In this document: positions 1 to 9,594 of the stretch, in pieces | Layout: each line of letters begins with the position of its first letter | Position numbering within the stretch: the stretch's first letter is position 1 | Source of the DNA: Enterovirga aerilata | Lineage (GTDB): Bacteria; Pseudomonadota; Alphaproteobacteria; Rhizobiales; Beijerinckiaceae | NCBI RefSeq assembly: GCF_013044135.1 | Contig: NZ_JABEPP010000003.1 | Span: 434,001-498,000, forward strand | Direction: 5' to 3' | Length of the DNA stretch: 64,000 nt | The notes under the pieces: model-generated | What the model saw: the letters and a program-made list of their open reading frames with translations, nothing else | What the model was told of the DNA's origin: nothing | The model's database searches: none | Translations under genes and position numbers: made by a program

Positions 1-1279
1 TCTTCGGATACCAGAAGTAGATGGCGGCCATCAGCGGGAAGACGGCGCCGCCGATCAGCACGTAGTGGAAATGGGCCACGACGAAGTAGGTGTCGTGCAC
101 CTGGGTATCGAGCGGCACGGAGGCGACCATGACGCCCGTCATCCCGCCCAGCACGAAGGTGAAGAAGAAGGCCAGGATGAAGAGGAAGGGCGTCCGGTAG
201 ACGGGGCGCCCGTCCCAGATCGTCGCGATCCAGCAGAAGATCTGGACGCCGGCCGGCACCGCGATCGCCATGGAGGAGGCCGTGAAGAAGCTCTCCCCGA
301 GCCGTGGCAGGCCGGTGGTGAACATGTGGTGCACCCACAGCCCGAAGGAGAGGATGCCGATCGTCACCATGGAGAGGACGAGCGGCAGATAGCCGAAGAC
401 CGGCCGGCGTACGAAGGCGGGCAGCATGGAGGAGATCATGCCCGTCGCCGGCAGGAAGATGATGTAGACCTCCGGGTGGCCGAAGAACCAGAACAGGTGC
501 TGCCAGAGCAGAACGTCGCCGCCCTCCGCCGGGTTGTAGAAGTGGGTCCCGACGAGCCGGTCGAGGATGAGCGAGGTCGAGGCGACCATGATCGCCGGCA
601 TGGCCAGCATCACCAGGAACGAGGTCACCAGCATCGCCCAGACGAAGAGCGGGATGCGGTCGAGCGTCATGCCGGGCGCGCGCTGCTTGAACACGGTCAC
701 GACGATCTCGACCGCGACCGCGAGCGCCGCGATCTCCGTGAAGGTGATCATCTGGGCCCAGATGTCGGCCCGCTTGCCCGGGGAAAATTGCGGGCCGGAA
801 AGCGGCACGTAGCCGAACCAGCCGATATCCGGCCCCATGTTCAGCGCGAAGGAGACCCAGAGCAGGATCCCGCCCGCGAGGTAGATCCAGTACGAGAAGG
901 CGTTGAGACGCGGGAAGGCGATGTTCCGGGTGCCCAGCATCAGGGGCACGAGATAGACCGCCATCGCCTCCATCACGGGCACGGCGAACAGGAACATCAT
1001 GTTCGCCCCGTGCATGGTGAAGATCTGGTTGTAGAGGTCGGGGCTGACGAGCCGGCCCTCCGGCCGGGCGAGCTGCCAGCGCATGGCGAGCGCCAGGATG
1101 CCGCCCAGGATGAGGAACACGAAGGCGGTCGCGATGTAGCGCCGCCCGATCACCTTGTGGTCCACGGTCGCGAGCGCGCCCCAGAAGCCGGGGCGGGTGC
1201 GCCAGGTCTCGGCGAGGCGCCCGTCCAGCTCCTCGTGCCGGATATCGATGTCGAGAGGCGGGCTCGACGCGGCGCTCAT
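1..1279 (-). CDS. ctaD: cytochrome c oxidase subunit I, C-terminus beyond window
   Basis: Subunit I of a haem-copper terminal oxidase: inner-membrane protein that reduces O2 to water and pumps protons. The minus-strand frame from the ATG at 1279 is open to the window edge (about 426 codons), so the C-terminus is missing. It begins MSAASSPPLDIDIRHEELDG and shows the haem ligand region HGANMMF, the HPEVY motif (CuB His and cross-linked Tyr), the following HHMF histidines, and many hydrophobic helices. Its ATG overlaps the TGA of coxB (ATGA), so translation is probably coupled. Last visible gene of a minus-strand respiratory operon. Very confident in the family; the exact subtype (caa3) comes from the neighbouring CoxB. 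Confidence 0.95.
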   Translation of the reverse strand, partial: MSAASSPPLDIDIRHEELDGRLAETWRTRPGFWGALATVDHKVIGRRYIATAFVFLILGGILALAMRWQLARPEGRLVSPDLYNQIFTMHGANMMFLFAVPVMEAMAVYLVPLMLGTRNIAFPRLNAFSYWIYLAGGILLWVSFALNMGPDIGWFGYVPLSGPQFSPGKRADIWAQMITFTEIAALAVAVEIVVTVFKQRAPGMTLDRIPLFVWAMLVTSFLVMLAMPAIMVASTSLILDRLVGTHFYNPAEGGDVLLWQHLFWFFGHPEVYIIFLPATGMISSMLPAFVRRPVFGYLPLVLSMVTIGILSFGLWVHHMFTTGLPRLGESFFTASSMAIAVPAGVQIFCWIATIWDGRPVYRTPFLFILAFFFTFVLGGMTGVMVASVPLDTQVHDTYFVVAHFHYVLIGGAVFPLMAAIYFWYPK

Positions 1280-2292
1280 TTCAGGCCGGCCATGTAGGCG
1301 GATACGGCCCTGAGCTCATCCGCGGATAGAGGGACCATCGGCATCTTGTTGCCAGGCTTGACGGTTTGTGGATCCGCGATCCAGGCCCCAAGTGCGCCGC
1401 GGGTGGTCGGGAGCGTGCCGGCCGCGATGGTCTGGCGGCTTCCCACATGGGTCAGGTCGGGCCCGACCGTGCCTGCGGCTCGCGTGCCGCGGATCGTGTG
1501 GCAGGCGGCGCAGGCCTTTCCCGTAGCGACCTGCCGCCCCGCCTCCTGCTCCTCGTCGGCGGGCTCGGCCGCGGGCTGGCGCTGCGCGTCCAGCCAGCTC
1601 TCGAACTCGGGCGCGGCCATCGCGATCACGACGAGCGCCATGCGGGCGTGCTGCATGCCGCAGAACTCGGCGCATTGGGCCCGGTAGGAACCCGGCCGCT
1701 CCGCCGTGAAGGTGAGGACGTTGTCGCGGCCCGGGATCATGTCCTGCTTGCCCGCCAGGCTCGGCACCCAGAAGGAGTGGATGACGTCGCCCGAGCTCAG
1801 CTCGAGCCGAACGGGACGTCCGACCGGGACCCGGATCTCGTTCGCCGCCGTGACGAAGCGGTCCGGGCTGTCGGCCGTGTAGGTGACCTCCCACCACCAT
1901 TGGTACCCCCGCAGCCTGACGGTGAGCGGCTCGCCGCTGGAAGCAGTGAGGGAGCGCGTCGCGACGAAGCTCATCAGGGTCAGGGTGGCGATGATGAGCA
2001 CGGTCGCGACGACTGCTCCAATCACAACGCCCTGTTTCCGCCGCTCCGTCGCGGACTCGGGCCGGAGGGGCTCATCTGCCGCCCCGGAACTCGCTCGGCG
2101 CCGCCACAACGCGATCCCGACCGTCAGCAGGACGAGGAGCCAGACGAGCCCGCATACGGCCGTGAAGGTCCAGATCAGCCATGCCAGGGAGGCTGCGTTC
2201 GGACCCTGCGGATCGAGAGCGGATTGCGGTCCCGTGCAGCCCGTCAGGAGCGGGAGAAGCGCCGCTGCGGCGAGACGCGGGTGGGGCCGCAT
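1276..2292 (-). CDS. coxB: cytochrome c oxidase subunit II with fused cytochrome c domain (caa3 type)
   Basis: Subunit II (338 aa) takes electrons into the oxidase through CuA. The start at 2292 gives a lipoprotein signal ending LLTGC (Cys about residue 19), then one or two membrane helices, a periplasmic cupredoxin domain with the CuA signature CAEFCGMQHARM, and a C-terminal cytochrome c domain with ACAACH haem motif. The fused haem domain marks the caa3 class. A longer upstream reading frame exists but lies inside the cytochrome c gene and lacks protein-like composition, so the short start is chosen. One base separates it from the upstream cytochrome c gene, and its stop overlaps the ctaD start. 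Confidence 0.93.
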   Translation of the reverse strand: MRPHPRLAAAALLPLLTGCTGPQSALDPQGPNAASLAWLIWTFTAVCGLVWLLVLLTVGIALWRRRASSGAADEPLRPESATERRKQGVVIGAVVATVLIIATLTLMSFVATRSLTASSGEPLTVRLRGYQWWWEVTYTADSPDRFVTAANEIRVPVGRPVRLELSSGDVIHSFWVPSLAGKQDMIPGRDNVLTFTAERPGSYRAQCAEFCGMQHARMALVVIAMAAPEFESWLDAQRQPAAEPADEEQEAGRQVATGKACAACHTIRGTRAAGTVGPDLTHVGSRQTIAAGTLPTTRGALGAWIADPQTVKPGNKMPMVPLSADELRAVSAYMAGLK

Positions 2293-2293
2293 G

Positions 2294-2830
2294 CTACCGG
2301 CTCGGCGGGGTTCCGAGCTCGGCCGAGGCCGGCGCCCGGTTCTCGGCGGGACGCGACTGCATCTCGTCGTTGCGGCTCGGGGCGGCGAAGGACGCGGACG
2401 AGACCCCGACGGTGCGGAGATAGCCGACGAGCTGCCAGATCTGCTCGGTCGTGAGCTTGTCGCCATAGGCCGGCATACCGTTCTGGCGCCCATCGCGGAG
2501 CGTCACGAAGAGCGAGACCGGATCTGAGCCATAGCGCCACCAGCCGTCCAGAAGGGCCGGCCCGGAGGCTCCGCCGCCATCCGCATGGCAGCCCTTGCAG
2601 TTGAACCAGGAATAGAGGCGTTTTCCCTCGCTCAGGTTGTAGGCGTTGCCCTCGTAAGGTTCGCCGAGCGCCCCCAAAACATCCGGCGGGGCGCCGCCGA
2701 CCGCGTTCGCCATGGGCGCGACCTGATCCAGCGCCGCGGTGACCGGCGGGTCGAGGCGGAGGTCGCGTTCCTCGCGCTGGCAGCCGGCGGCCAGGAGAGC
2801 CGCGAGGCCTGCGATCGCGACGGCTCTCAC
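2294..2830 (-). CDS. lipoprotein c-type cytochrome
   Basis: A 178-aa mono-haem cytochrome c. It starts at the GTG at 2830, which overlaps the TGA of the quinoprotein gene (GTGA). The N-terminus has an Ala/Leu-rich signal ending LLAAGC, a lipobox, so it is probably membrane-anchored in the periplasm. The haem motif CKGCH is near the middle and a Met ligand candidate lies in NGMPAYGDKL. Position between a PQQ-type dehydrogenase and a caa3 oxidase suggests it carries electrons from the former to the latter; that is inference from gene order. Confidence 0.85.
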   Translation of the reverse strand: MRAVAIAGLAALLAAGCQREERDLRLDPPVTAALDQVAPMANAVGGAPPDVLGALGEPYEGNAYNLSEGKRLYSWFNCKGCHADGGGASGPALLDGWWRYGSDPVSLFVTLRDGRQNGMPAYGDKLTTEQIWQLVGYLRTVGVSSASFAAPSRNDEMQSRPAENRAPASAELGTPPSR

Positions 2831-4593
2831 GGAAGCGCGAAGAGGTACAGGGTGCCGCCCGGCTGCGCCTCCGCGGACAGGCCGCGAAGCAGGTTGCCGA
2901 AGCCGCGGGCGGCGGTCGCGTCGCGCAGGTCGGCCTCCAGGCCGGCCGCAGGCCCTGCCGCGCCGCCGCGCCCCGCCAGGACCGTCACGTATTCCGCCCC
3001 ATCGGCACCCCGCACCAGCATCGGCGCACTGACGACGCCCGACGCCAGCCTCTGCTGCCATACGAGCCTTCCGTCCCGCGCATCCAGCGCTTTCAGCCAG
3101 CCGTCCAGGGTTCCGTAAATGACGAACCCTCGGGGATGCCAGAGAGGACCGCCCAGAAGCGGATACGGCTCCGAAACCGTCCAGGCGGGCCGTGCGTCGT
3201 CCAGGCGCCAGGCCACAAGCTCGCCGGCGCCGCCTTCCGGCGGGCCCTTCACGCGGACATTCGCGCCGAGATAGGGGGTCCCCCGGATGTAGTTCGCGGG
3301 CCGGATCTCGATGTCCATGCAGAGCCGCGCCGCCGCGATGAAGAGCAGGCCGGTCTCGGCGGAGAGAGCGGCGCCCTCGGACGAGGTTGCGCCGGTCCAG
3401 GCCGGGCACACGTCGCGGGTGGTCGCACCGACCCGCGTCGCCTTCTCCTGCGCAACCGCGATGGCGCCGCTCGCGGCAGCGCCGCCGCGGAACGCATTCA
3501 CGGGGGCGAAAGCCTCCGCCGAGAGCAATTCGCCGGAGATGCGGTCGAGAACATAGACATGGCCGTTCAGCCCCACATGGATCAGGAGCTTGCGCGCTCG
3601 GCCCTTCCAGTCGCGGTCGGCGAGGATCAGCGGACCGGTACCGCTCACGCCATGCTGGTCATGGGGCGCAAGCTGGTAGAACCAGCGGGCCGCACCCGTC
3701 GCGAGGTCGCGGGCGAAGAGGCCGGAAGTCCAGCGGTTCTCGCCGGGCCGCTGGTCCGGGTTGAGCGGCGCGGGCCGGCCCGTCCCGTGGAACACGAGGC
3801 CCAGACCCGTGTCCGCCATCAGCGGGCCCGAGACCGACCCGCCGCCGCGCTCCCAGGCGCCGGGAGGCCATGTGGCGGCGCCGAGGTCACGGCCTCGCGC
3901 AATCTTGTAGAACGGCGCGAAATCCGGCCCGATGCCGACATCCTCGTCCGGGCCGGTGCTGTATCGCGTCCAGAGCGTCGCGCCGCTCGTCGCATCCAGC
4001 GCCTTGAGCCAGCCGCGCACGCCGAAATCGTCGCCGGCATTGCCGATCAGGACCTTGTCGCCGACGGGCAGGGGCGAGGAGGCCAGCGATTCCCCGCTAC
4101 CCCGGTCGGCCGTCCGCATCTCCCAGATCTTCGTGCCTGAAGCGGCGTCGAGCGCGATCGTGCGCCCGTCGGCGGTGTTGAGGAAGGCCCGCCCGCCCGC
4201 AACCGCCGGAGACCTGACGCCGAGCCCGCAGCAGGCGGTTCCCTCGGCCATGCGGTCCGTCTCCGGCGTGAAGCGCCATTCGGGGTGCAGCCCTTCGGGG
4301 CCCAGCCGCAGGGCGGTCAGCCGATGCGGAAAGGGCGTGAGCAGCAGAAGCCGCCCGCCCGCCATGACCGGCGCGGCCAGATGCGCGTTCGGGTTGTCCG
4401 TGCGGAAGGTGCCGACGAGGCGCAACGAGAAGCCGGAGGCGCTCTCCTGCGCGACGGCGGTTCCGCTGAGGAGAAGCCATCCGACCGACGCTGCGATCGC
4501 CGCAACGATGCCCCATCGCGCCGCAGACCCGCCCGAGGGATCATGCCCGTCGCTCTGTCGGATGGTTGCGAAACCGGCCGTAGAGGCAGTCAC
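2827..4593 (-). CDS. divergent PQQ-dependent dehydrogenase-like beta-propeller protein
   Basis: Periplasmic quinoprotein (588 aa) of the methanol/alcohol dehydrogenase superfamily. The GTG at 4593 is preceded by GGAGG and gives a signal-like helix ending AVAQ near residue 49. Tryptophan-rich propeller repeats fill the chain. It keeps the adjacent cysteines (C121-C122) that form the rare disulfide in PQQ alcohol dehydrogenases and an ARD motif with the putative catalytic Asp (D296). By eye alignment to MxaF/XoxF, the metal ligands differ: the Glu position is D189 and the Asn position is V254; residue +2 from the catalytic Asp is Ala (A298), not the extra Asp of lanthanide enzymes. So substrate and metal are uncertain. 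First gene of the operon with cytochrome c, coxB and ctaD. Confidence 0.75.
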   Translation of the reverse strand: MTASTAGFATIRQSDGHDPSGGSAARWGIVAAIAASVGWLLLSGTAVAQESASGFSLRLVGTFRTDNPNAHLAAPVMAGGRLLLLTPFPHRLTALRLGPEGLHPEWRFTPETDRMAEGTACCGLGVRSPAVAGGRAFLNTADGRTIALDAASGTKIWEMRTADRGSGESLASSPLPVGDKVLIGNAGDDFGVRGWLKALDATSGATLWTRYSTGPDEDVGIGPDFAPFYKIARGRDLGAATWPPGAWERGGGSVSGPLMADTGLGLVFHGTGRPAPLNPDQRPGENRWTSGLFARDLATGAARWFYQLAPHDQHGVSGTGPLILADRDWKGRARKLLIHVGLNGHVYVLDRISGELLSAEAFAPVNAFRGGAAASGAIAVAQEKATRVGATTRDVCPAWTGATSSEGAALSAETGLLFIAAARLCMDIEIRPANYIRGTPYLGANVRVKGPPEGGAGELVAWRLDDARPAWTVSEPYPLLGGPLWHPRGFVIYGTLDGWLKALDARDGRLVWQQRLASGVVSAPMLVRGADGAEYVTVLAGRGGAAGPAAGLEADLRDATAARGFGNLLRGLSAEAQPGGTLYLFALP

Positions 4594-4821
4594 GTGCGAA
4601 CCAGCCTCCAGCCGTCGCCCCGCTTGCCGCGACCGAACACCCGAAGAGGCGAGATGTTCCGCCGATAAATCGATATTCCAGGCGAAATCAACGGGTTGAT
4701 CGATGTTGCGCGCAATCAGCATAAGCCGCGGAGCGCGGCCTGCAAGGAGCTCGGAACGCTCTTCGGAACAGCGGCGGTGCCCCTCGCATTGGGTCCGCAG
4801 GTTCAACCAGGCGGTGCGCCC

Positions 4822-5088
4822 GTGTCTCTCCGCTTCCTTCTGGCCATGCTGCTCTATCCCGTCGCCTGGGCCGTCCCGGCTGGGATCGGGACCACGGCGA
4901 TCATGTCTGTTCCGCCGCTCGCGGCCGATGCCGCCCGGCTCCTGCCCTATATCGGTGCGGAGAGCTTCGTGATCGGGGCGGCGATCGCCTGGCATCTCGC
5001 GCCGCTCCTCCTGTCCCGGCGGGCATGCCCGCTCGCGGCCCGGTTCGAGCCGCAGGCCCACGCCGCGACCCCCTGGCGCCGCCTCTAG
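4822..5088 (+). CDS. small predicted membrane protein
   Basis: Not recognised. The frame from the GTG at 4822 encodes 88 aa with two hydrophobic segments (RFLLAMLLYPVAWAVPAG and ESFVIGAAIAWHLAPLLL) and a polar tail. The frame is open further upstream to an ATG at 4696, but that extension is polar and lies in the divergent control region of the quinoprotein operon, so the shorter start is preferred. Divergently oriented to the oxidase operon. Function unknown. Confidence 0.5.
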   Translation: MSLRFLLAMLLYPVAWAVPAGIGTTAIMSVPPLAADAARLLPYIGAESFVIGAAIAWHLAPLLLSRRACPLAARFEPQAHAATPWRRL

Positions 5089-5192
5089 GGGAGTCTCGTT
5101 GCAGGCGGGACGTCAACCCTCCTCCCGCCAAGGAGGATACCGGGATCGCCGGATCCCTGGATCCTGTCGTCCTCGGATACCGGTACGCCGCG

Positions 5193-5378
5193 TCAGCGCG
5201 GGTTCGGCTTTGCCACCTCGGGGTGGCCGGTCTCCGCGGCGGCCTGTTTCCAGGCGTGGTTCTCGTCGCCCTTGTAGGTCGGACGCTTCCGGCCGCGCGC
5301 CACCATCATGGCGATGCCAAGGATCACGATGCCGGCGCCCAGGCCGATGAACCAAACGTAGCTGCCGAGGTCTCCCAT
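5193..5378 (-). CDS. 61-aa single-helix membrane protein
   Basis: Starts MGDLGSYVWFIGLGAGIV, one N-terminal transmembrane helix, then a basic polar tail ending KPNPR. AGGAG lies about 7 nt before the ATG at 5378, which decides this start over a longer frame. No family recognised. It sits between the oxidase locus and a metallo-hydrolase gene; a role as a small oxidase-associated subunit is possible but not shown. Confidence 0.6.
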   Translation of the reverse strand: MGDLGSYVWFIGLGAGIVILGIAMMVARGRKRPTYKGDENHAWKQAAAETGHPEVAKPNPR

Positions 5379-5487
5379 CGGGCGCTCCTGTTCCTTCGCC
5401 GCATACGCGGCTCTCGGCGGGTCAACCTGAACGGTCCGGCTGCGTTCCGTCCGCACGGCACCGCTTGACGCCCCACCTGCGCCCTGC

Positions 5488-6576
5488 ATGCTGCAACGGA
5501 TGAACCGGCGAAGCGTAGGGCGGATCGCAAGTGCGGCCGCCGTCCTGACATTGGGCGGGGTCGGCTATTCCGCGGTCGCGCGCAGCCGCAACCGCTACTA
5601 CGACGGGCCGGTCAGCGACCATTACGACGGGGTGCGTTTCTTCGGTCCGGGCCCGGTGACGGATCGCGGGCTGCTCGACCTCGCCCGATGGCAGATGGGC
5701 GGGGGCCGCGAACCTTGGCCCGAGAGCTTTCCGAGCCCCTATGCGGACCGTCCGCCGGAGCGGGTGCCCGGCCTGCGCATCGCACTCGTCGGCCACGCGA
5801 CGCTGCTGATCCAGACGGCGGGTCGGAACATCCTTACCGACCCGATCTGGTCGGAGCGCGCGAGCCCGGTCCGCTTCGCGGGCCCGCGGCGGGTCAATCC
5901 GCCGGGAATCGCCTTCGACGATCTGCCGCCGATCGACGCGGTCCTGATCACGCACAACCACTACGACCATCTCGACGTGGAGACGATCGCGCGCCTCTGG
6001 CACCGCGACGCGCCGAAGGTGGTGGCCCCGCTCGGGAACGACAGCATCATCCGGGCGCATGACGATGCGGTCCGGGTGGAGGCGCTGGACTGGGGCCAGT
6101 CGGTCGGGCTCGGCGGCGGCGTCGCGGCCCATCTCGAGCCGGCGCATCATTGGTCGGCGCGGGGCATCAGCGACCGGCGAATGGCGCTCTGGGGCGCCTA
6201 TGTGCTCACCAGCGCCGCCGGGACGCTCTACATGGCCGGCGACACGGGCTATGTCGACGGCGGCACCTTCCGGTCGGTGCGGGCGCGGTTCGGCGCGCCT
6301 CGCGTCGCAGCGCTGCCGATCGGTGCCTACGAGCCGCGCTGGTTCATGCAGCCGCAGCACATGAACCCGGCCGACGCGGTCCAGGCCTTCCGCGATCTCG
6401 AGGCCGAGCAGGCGCTCGGCATCCATTGGGGCACGTTCCAGCTCACCAACGAGAAGGTGGACCAGCCCGAGATCGATCTCGCGGCGGCGCTTGCCGAGGC
6501 GGAGATCCCGCCAGAGCGCTTCCCGGCGATGCGGCCGGGCCAGGTCTGGACGCCGGCGGAGCGGATCCCGGCCTAG
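5488..6576 (+). CDS. MBL-fold metallo-hydrolase, NAPE-PLD/UlaG-like
   Basis: A 362-aa metallo-beta-lactamase-fold enzyme. The N-terminus has a twin-Arg-like start and hydrophobic stretch, so it is probably exported or membrane-anchored. Metal motifs: GHATLLIQ strand, THNHYDHLD (HxHxDH), an AGDTGY Asp and a C-terminal GIHWGTF His. This pattern and length match the N-acyl-phosphatidylethanolamine phospholipase D-like group; the bacterial substrate is unknown. A second ATG at 5500 is an alternative start. Neither has a strong ribosome site. Confidence 0.85.
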   Translation: MLQRMNRRSVGRIASAAAVLTLGGVGYSAVARSRNRYYDGPVSDHYDGVRFFGPGPVTDRGLLDLARWQMGGGREPWPESFPSPYADRPPERVPGLRIALVGHATLLIQTAGRNILTDPIWSERASPVRFAGPRRVNPPGIAFDDLPPIDAVLITHNHYDHLDVETIARLWHRDAPKVVAPLGNDSIIRAHDDAVRVEALDWGQSVGLGGGVAAHLEPAHHWSARGISDRRMALWGAYVLTSAAGTLYMAGDTGYVDGGTFRSVRARFGAPRVAALPIGAYEPRWFMQPQHMNPADAVQAFRDLEAEQALGIHWGTFQLTNEKVDQPEIDLAAALAEAEIPPERFPAMRPGQVWTPAERIPA

Positions 6577-6579
6577 GAT

Positions 6580-7341
6580 CTAGCGCGGCTGGACGAAGAT
6601 GTTGATTTCGAGCGCGGGGTCGGCCGAATCCGCCGCGTCGTTCACGTATTCCTCGATGAAGGCGTCCTTCGCCAGGATGTCCTTGGCATCCAGATAGGTC
6701 GTGATGGTCTCGTAGGTCGTGTCGATGTCGTCATACGGGCCCTTGTGCACGAACCGGTAGGCCTTCCCCGAGGGCGTCGTCCCGAAGCGCATCTCGGCCG
6801 GGACGCCCGGAGCCGGGGTCGGGACCGCCGCGATCGGGACCATCGCGTCGTAGCGGAAATTGTCGTCGCTCGTCTGGACGAAGACGGCGAGCGGCCGGCC
6901 CGTGGGCGCGATGCCGAGCCGGGCGAGTTCGGCCTCGATCCGCCCGAAAGCCGCGCGCAGGTTCTTCAGCCCGTCCTCCCAGCCGCTCGTCCCCGACAGG
7001 ATCAGCACCGGCTTCTCGGGCAGCACCACCTCGTCCACGCTGGACGTATCGCCCGAACCCGGGATGAGCGTCGGCCGGCCCGCCACGGCCGGTGCCGCGG
7101 GCGCGGCGCCGGGAGGCGCCGGCTGCACGAGCGTGGCGGGCGGCGGTCCGGGCTGCTGGATCGTCGCGGCAGGGGGAGCTTGCGGAGGCGGTGACGCGGC
7201 CGGCGGAGTGGCCGGCGCAGTAGCCGCCGGGGGCGTGACGGGAGCACTCTCGACCGGGGCCGGCGCCTGCGCGGCGGCCCCCTGCGCCAGCGCGAGCGCC
7301 AGCAGGGCAGCGCCGATCCTGATCCGTCCGCGCCTCGCCAT
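6580..7341 (-). CDS. exported Pro/Ala-rich protein with GyrI-like effector-binding domain
   Basis: A 253-aa protein from the ATG at 7341. Residues 1-25 form a signal peptide ending GAAAQA. Residues about 26-100 are a low-complexity Pro/Ala linker. The C-terminal ~150 residues resemble the GyrI/AraC-type effector-binding fold ([20 protein letters not shown], then an acidic stretch [10 protein letters not shown]). The frame is open far upstream through the divergent dapF gene, but that part is a shadow. Small-molecule binding in the periplasm is inference. Confidence 0.7.
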   Translation of the reverse strand: MARRGRIRIGAALLALALAQGAAAQAPAPVESAPVTPPAATAPATPPAASPPPQAPPAATIQQPGPPPATLVQPAPPGAAPAAPAVAGRPTLIPGSGDTSSVDEVVLPEKPVLILSGTSGWEDGLKNLRAAFGRIEAELARLGIAPTGRPLAVFVQTSDDNFRYDAMVPIAAVPTPAPGVPAEMRFGTTPSGKAYRFVHKGPYDDIDTTYETITTYLDAKDILAKDAFIEEYVNDAADSADPALEINIFVQPR

Positions 7342-7455
7342 CGTCGTCCCGATCCCGTCCTGCCGTCCGCGGCCGCCCGGCGGGAGCGCCGGATCCGCCC
7401 CTCGCGACAGAGGCGGCGGGCTCCGATATACGAGGCGCCCGACGGATTGTTCCCG

Positions 7456-8340
7456 ATGAATTCCCTGGCCCATCGCCGCTACCTCAAGATGAACGGGCTC
7501 GGCAACGAGATCGTTGTCCTCGATCTGCGCGGCACACAGCTTGCGGTGCAGCCCCGGGAGGCGCGTGCGATCGCGGCGGCGGCGCGGAGCCGGTTCGACC
7601 AGCTCATGGTCATCCACGATGCCGACCGGCCCGGAGCCGATGCCCGTGTTGCGATCTACAACGCGGACGGCTCCGCCTCGGCCGCATGCGGCAACGGCAC
7701 GCGCTGCGTCGCCTGGGCCATGACGCACGATCCGGCCATGGCGCGCCCGCATGGCGAGACGCTCGTCCTGGACACCGATGCCGGCCGCCTCACGGCCGCC
7801 GCTGCCGGCGAGTTCGCCTTCACCGTGGACATGGGCGAGCCGCGGCTGCGCTGGGACGAGATTCCGCTGGCCGAGCCCTTCCAGGACACGCGCCGGATCG
7901 AGCTCCAGATCGGACCGATCGACGCGCCGATCCTCCATTCGCCCTCCGCCGTGAGCATGGGCAACCCGCACGCGATCTTCTGGGTCGATGACCCGGACGC
8001 GATCGATCTGGGCCGGATCGGGCCCCTGCTCGAGAACCACCCGCTCTTTCCGGAGCGCGCCAATATCTCGCTCGCGCATGTGGCCGCGCCCGACCGCATC
8101 GTCCTGCGCGTCTGGGAGCGCGGGGCGGGGCTGACGCGGGCCTGCGGCTCCGCCGCCTGCGCGGCCCTCGTCGCGGCCGTCCGGCTTCGCCTCGCTCTGC
8201 GGCGCGCGGTCGTGACCCTGCCCGGCGGCGATCTCGAGATCGAATGGCGGGAGAGCGACAACCACGTCCTCATGACGGGGCCGGTGGAACTGGAGCATGA
8301 CGGGGTGCTCGCGCCCGAGCTCTTCGCCGGGGCGGCCTGA
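7456..8340 (+). CDS. dapF: diaminopimelate epimerase
   Basis: Converts LL- to meso-diaminopimelate for lysine and peptidoglycan synthesis; cytosolic, cofactor-free. The ATG at 7456 gives 294 aa, a normal length; a TTG nine bases earlier is possible. The two catalytic cysteines are visible: C78 in ACGNGTR and C230 in [11 protein letters not shown]. The N-terminal KMNGLGNE and MGNPHAIF motifs are also standard. Its TGA overlaps the mtaB ATG, a pairing common in alphaproteobacteria. Confidence 0.96.
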   Translation: MNSLAHRRYLKMNGLGNEIVVLDLRGTQLAVQPREARAIAAAARSRFDQLMVIHDADRPGADARVAIYNADGSASAACGNGTRCVAWAMTHDPAMARPHGETLVLDTDAGRLTAAAAGEFAFTVDMGEPRLRWDEIPLAEPFQDTRRIELQIGPIDAPILHSPSAVSMGNPHAIFWVDDPDAIDLGRIGPLLENHPLFPERANISLAHVAAPDRIVLRVWERGAGLTRACGSAACAALVAAVRLRLALRRAVVTLPGGDLEIEWRESDNHVLMTGPVELEHDGVLAPELFAGAA

Positions 8341-9584
8341 TGGGCGTGGAGGTCCTGACTTTCGGCTGCCGCCTGAACGCAGCCGAATCGGAGGCGATCC
8401 GGCGCGAGGCGGAGCGGGCCGGCCAGCAGAATCTCGTCGTCGTGAACACCTGCGCGGTCACCGCGGAGGCGACGCGCCAGGCACGCCAGGCCATTCGCCG
8501 GGCAGCGCGCGAGCATCGGGACGCAACCATCGTGGTCACCGGCTGCGGCGCCCAGATCGAGCCCGAAGGTTTCGCCGCCATGCCCGAGGTCGCGGCGGTG
8601 ATCGGCAATGCCGAAAAGACCAGGCCGGAAACCTGGCGCCGGCTCGACCCGGGCGGGGGCGGGCGCATCCAAGTCGGCGACATCATGCGCGAGCGGAGCA
8701 CGGTCGCGGCGATCGCCGGGCGCGAGGTCGGTCGCACGCGGGCGATCGTCCAGGTGCAGAACGGCTGCGACCACCGCTGCACCTTCTGCGTCATCCCGTT
8801 CGGGCGAGGGAACTCCCGCTCCGTGCCGGTGGAGACCGTCGCCGACCAGATCCGCCGCCTGGTGGAGGAGGGCGCGCGCGAGGTCGTGCTGACGGGCGTG
8901 GACCTCACCAGCTACGGCGCCGACCTGCCCGGGACGCCCCGTCTCGGGACGCTGGTGAAGGCGATCCTGCGGGCCGTCCCGGAACTGCCGCGGCTCCGCC
9001 TCTCGTCCATCGATTCGGTGGAGGCGGATGACGAGCTTCTCGATGCGCTCGCGACCGAGGAGCGGCTCATGCCGCATCTTCACCTGTCGCTGCAGGCGGG
9101 CGACGACATGGTCCTAAAGCGCATGAAGCGCAGGCACTTGCGGAACGACGCTATATCTTTTTGTGAGCGCGTCCGCGCCGCCCGGCCCGAGGTGGTGTTC
9201 GGGGCGGACCTGATCGCGGGCTTCCCGACCGAGACGGAGGAGATGTTCCGGCGGTCCCTCGACATCGTCGGGGAATGCGGCCTCACGCATCTCCACGTAT
9301 TCCCCTTCTCGGCTCGGCCCGGCACGCCCGCCGCCCGCATGCCGCCCGTCCCGCGCGAGGTCGTGAAGGAGCGCGCGGCCCGGCTGCGCGAGGCGGGCGC
9401 GGCGGCGCTCCTCCGCCATCTCGCGAGCGAGGTCGGGGCGGAGCGGCAGGTCCTCGTCGAGACGGGCGAGACCGGCCGGACGGGCGGGTTCACGCCTGTG
9501 CGCTTCCGCACACGGCTGACCTCCGGGGAGATTGTCCGGGCCCGCATCGCAGGGCATGACGGCCGCCACCTTCTGGCCGCCTGA
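8340..9584 (+). CDS. mtaB: tRNA t6A37 methylthiotransferase MtaB
   Basis: Radical-SAM enzyme that adds methylthio to t6A37 of tRNAs reading ANN codons. At 414 aa it has the N-terminal UPF0004 cysteines ([21 protein letters not shown]), the radical-SAM CDHRCTFC motif near residues 143-150, and a short TRAM-like C-terminus. Coupled to dapF by ATGA overlap. No anomaly seen. Confidence 0.94.
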   Translation: MGVEVLTFGCRLNAAESEAIRREAERAGQQNLVVVNTCAVTAEATRQARQAIRRAAREHRDATIVVTGCGAQIEPEGFAAMPEVAAVIGNAEKTRPETWRRLDPGGGGRIQVGDIMRERSTVAAIAGREVGRTRAIVQVQNGCDHRCTFCVIPFGRGNSRSVPVETVADQIRRLVEEGAREVVLTGVDLTSYGADLPGTPRLGTLVKAILRAVPELPRLRLSSIDSVEADDELLDALATEERLMPHLHLSLQAGDDMVLKRMKRRHLRNDAISFCERVRAARPEVVFGADLIAGFPTETEEMFRRSLDIVGECGLTHLHVFPFSARPGTPAARMPPVPREVVKERAARLREAGAAALLRHLASEVGAERQVLVETGETGRTGGFTPVRFRTRLTSGEIVRARIAGHDGRHLLAA

Positions 9585-9594
9585 CCGGGCCCTC

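Noticed and set aside
5152-5170. 19-bp identity with the 3' end of glcE (about 24711), and 9-bp GGATACCGG repeats around it
   Set aside because: The glcE copy is a conserved coding stretch and the word is partly self-complementary (GGATCC); one match is weak evidence for a mobile repeat.
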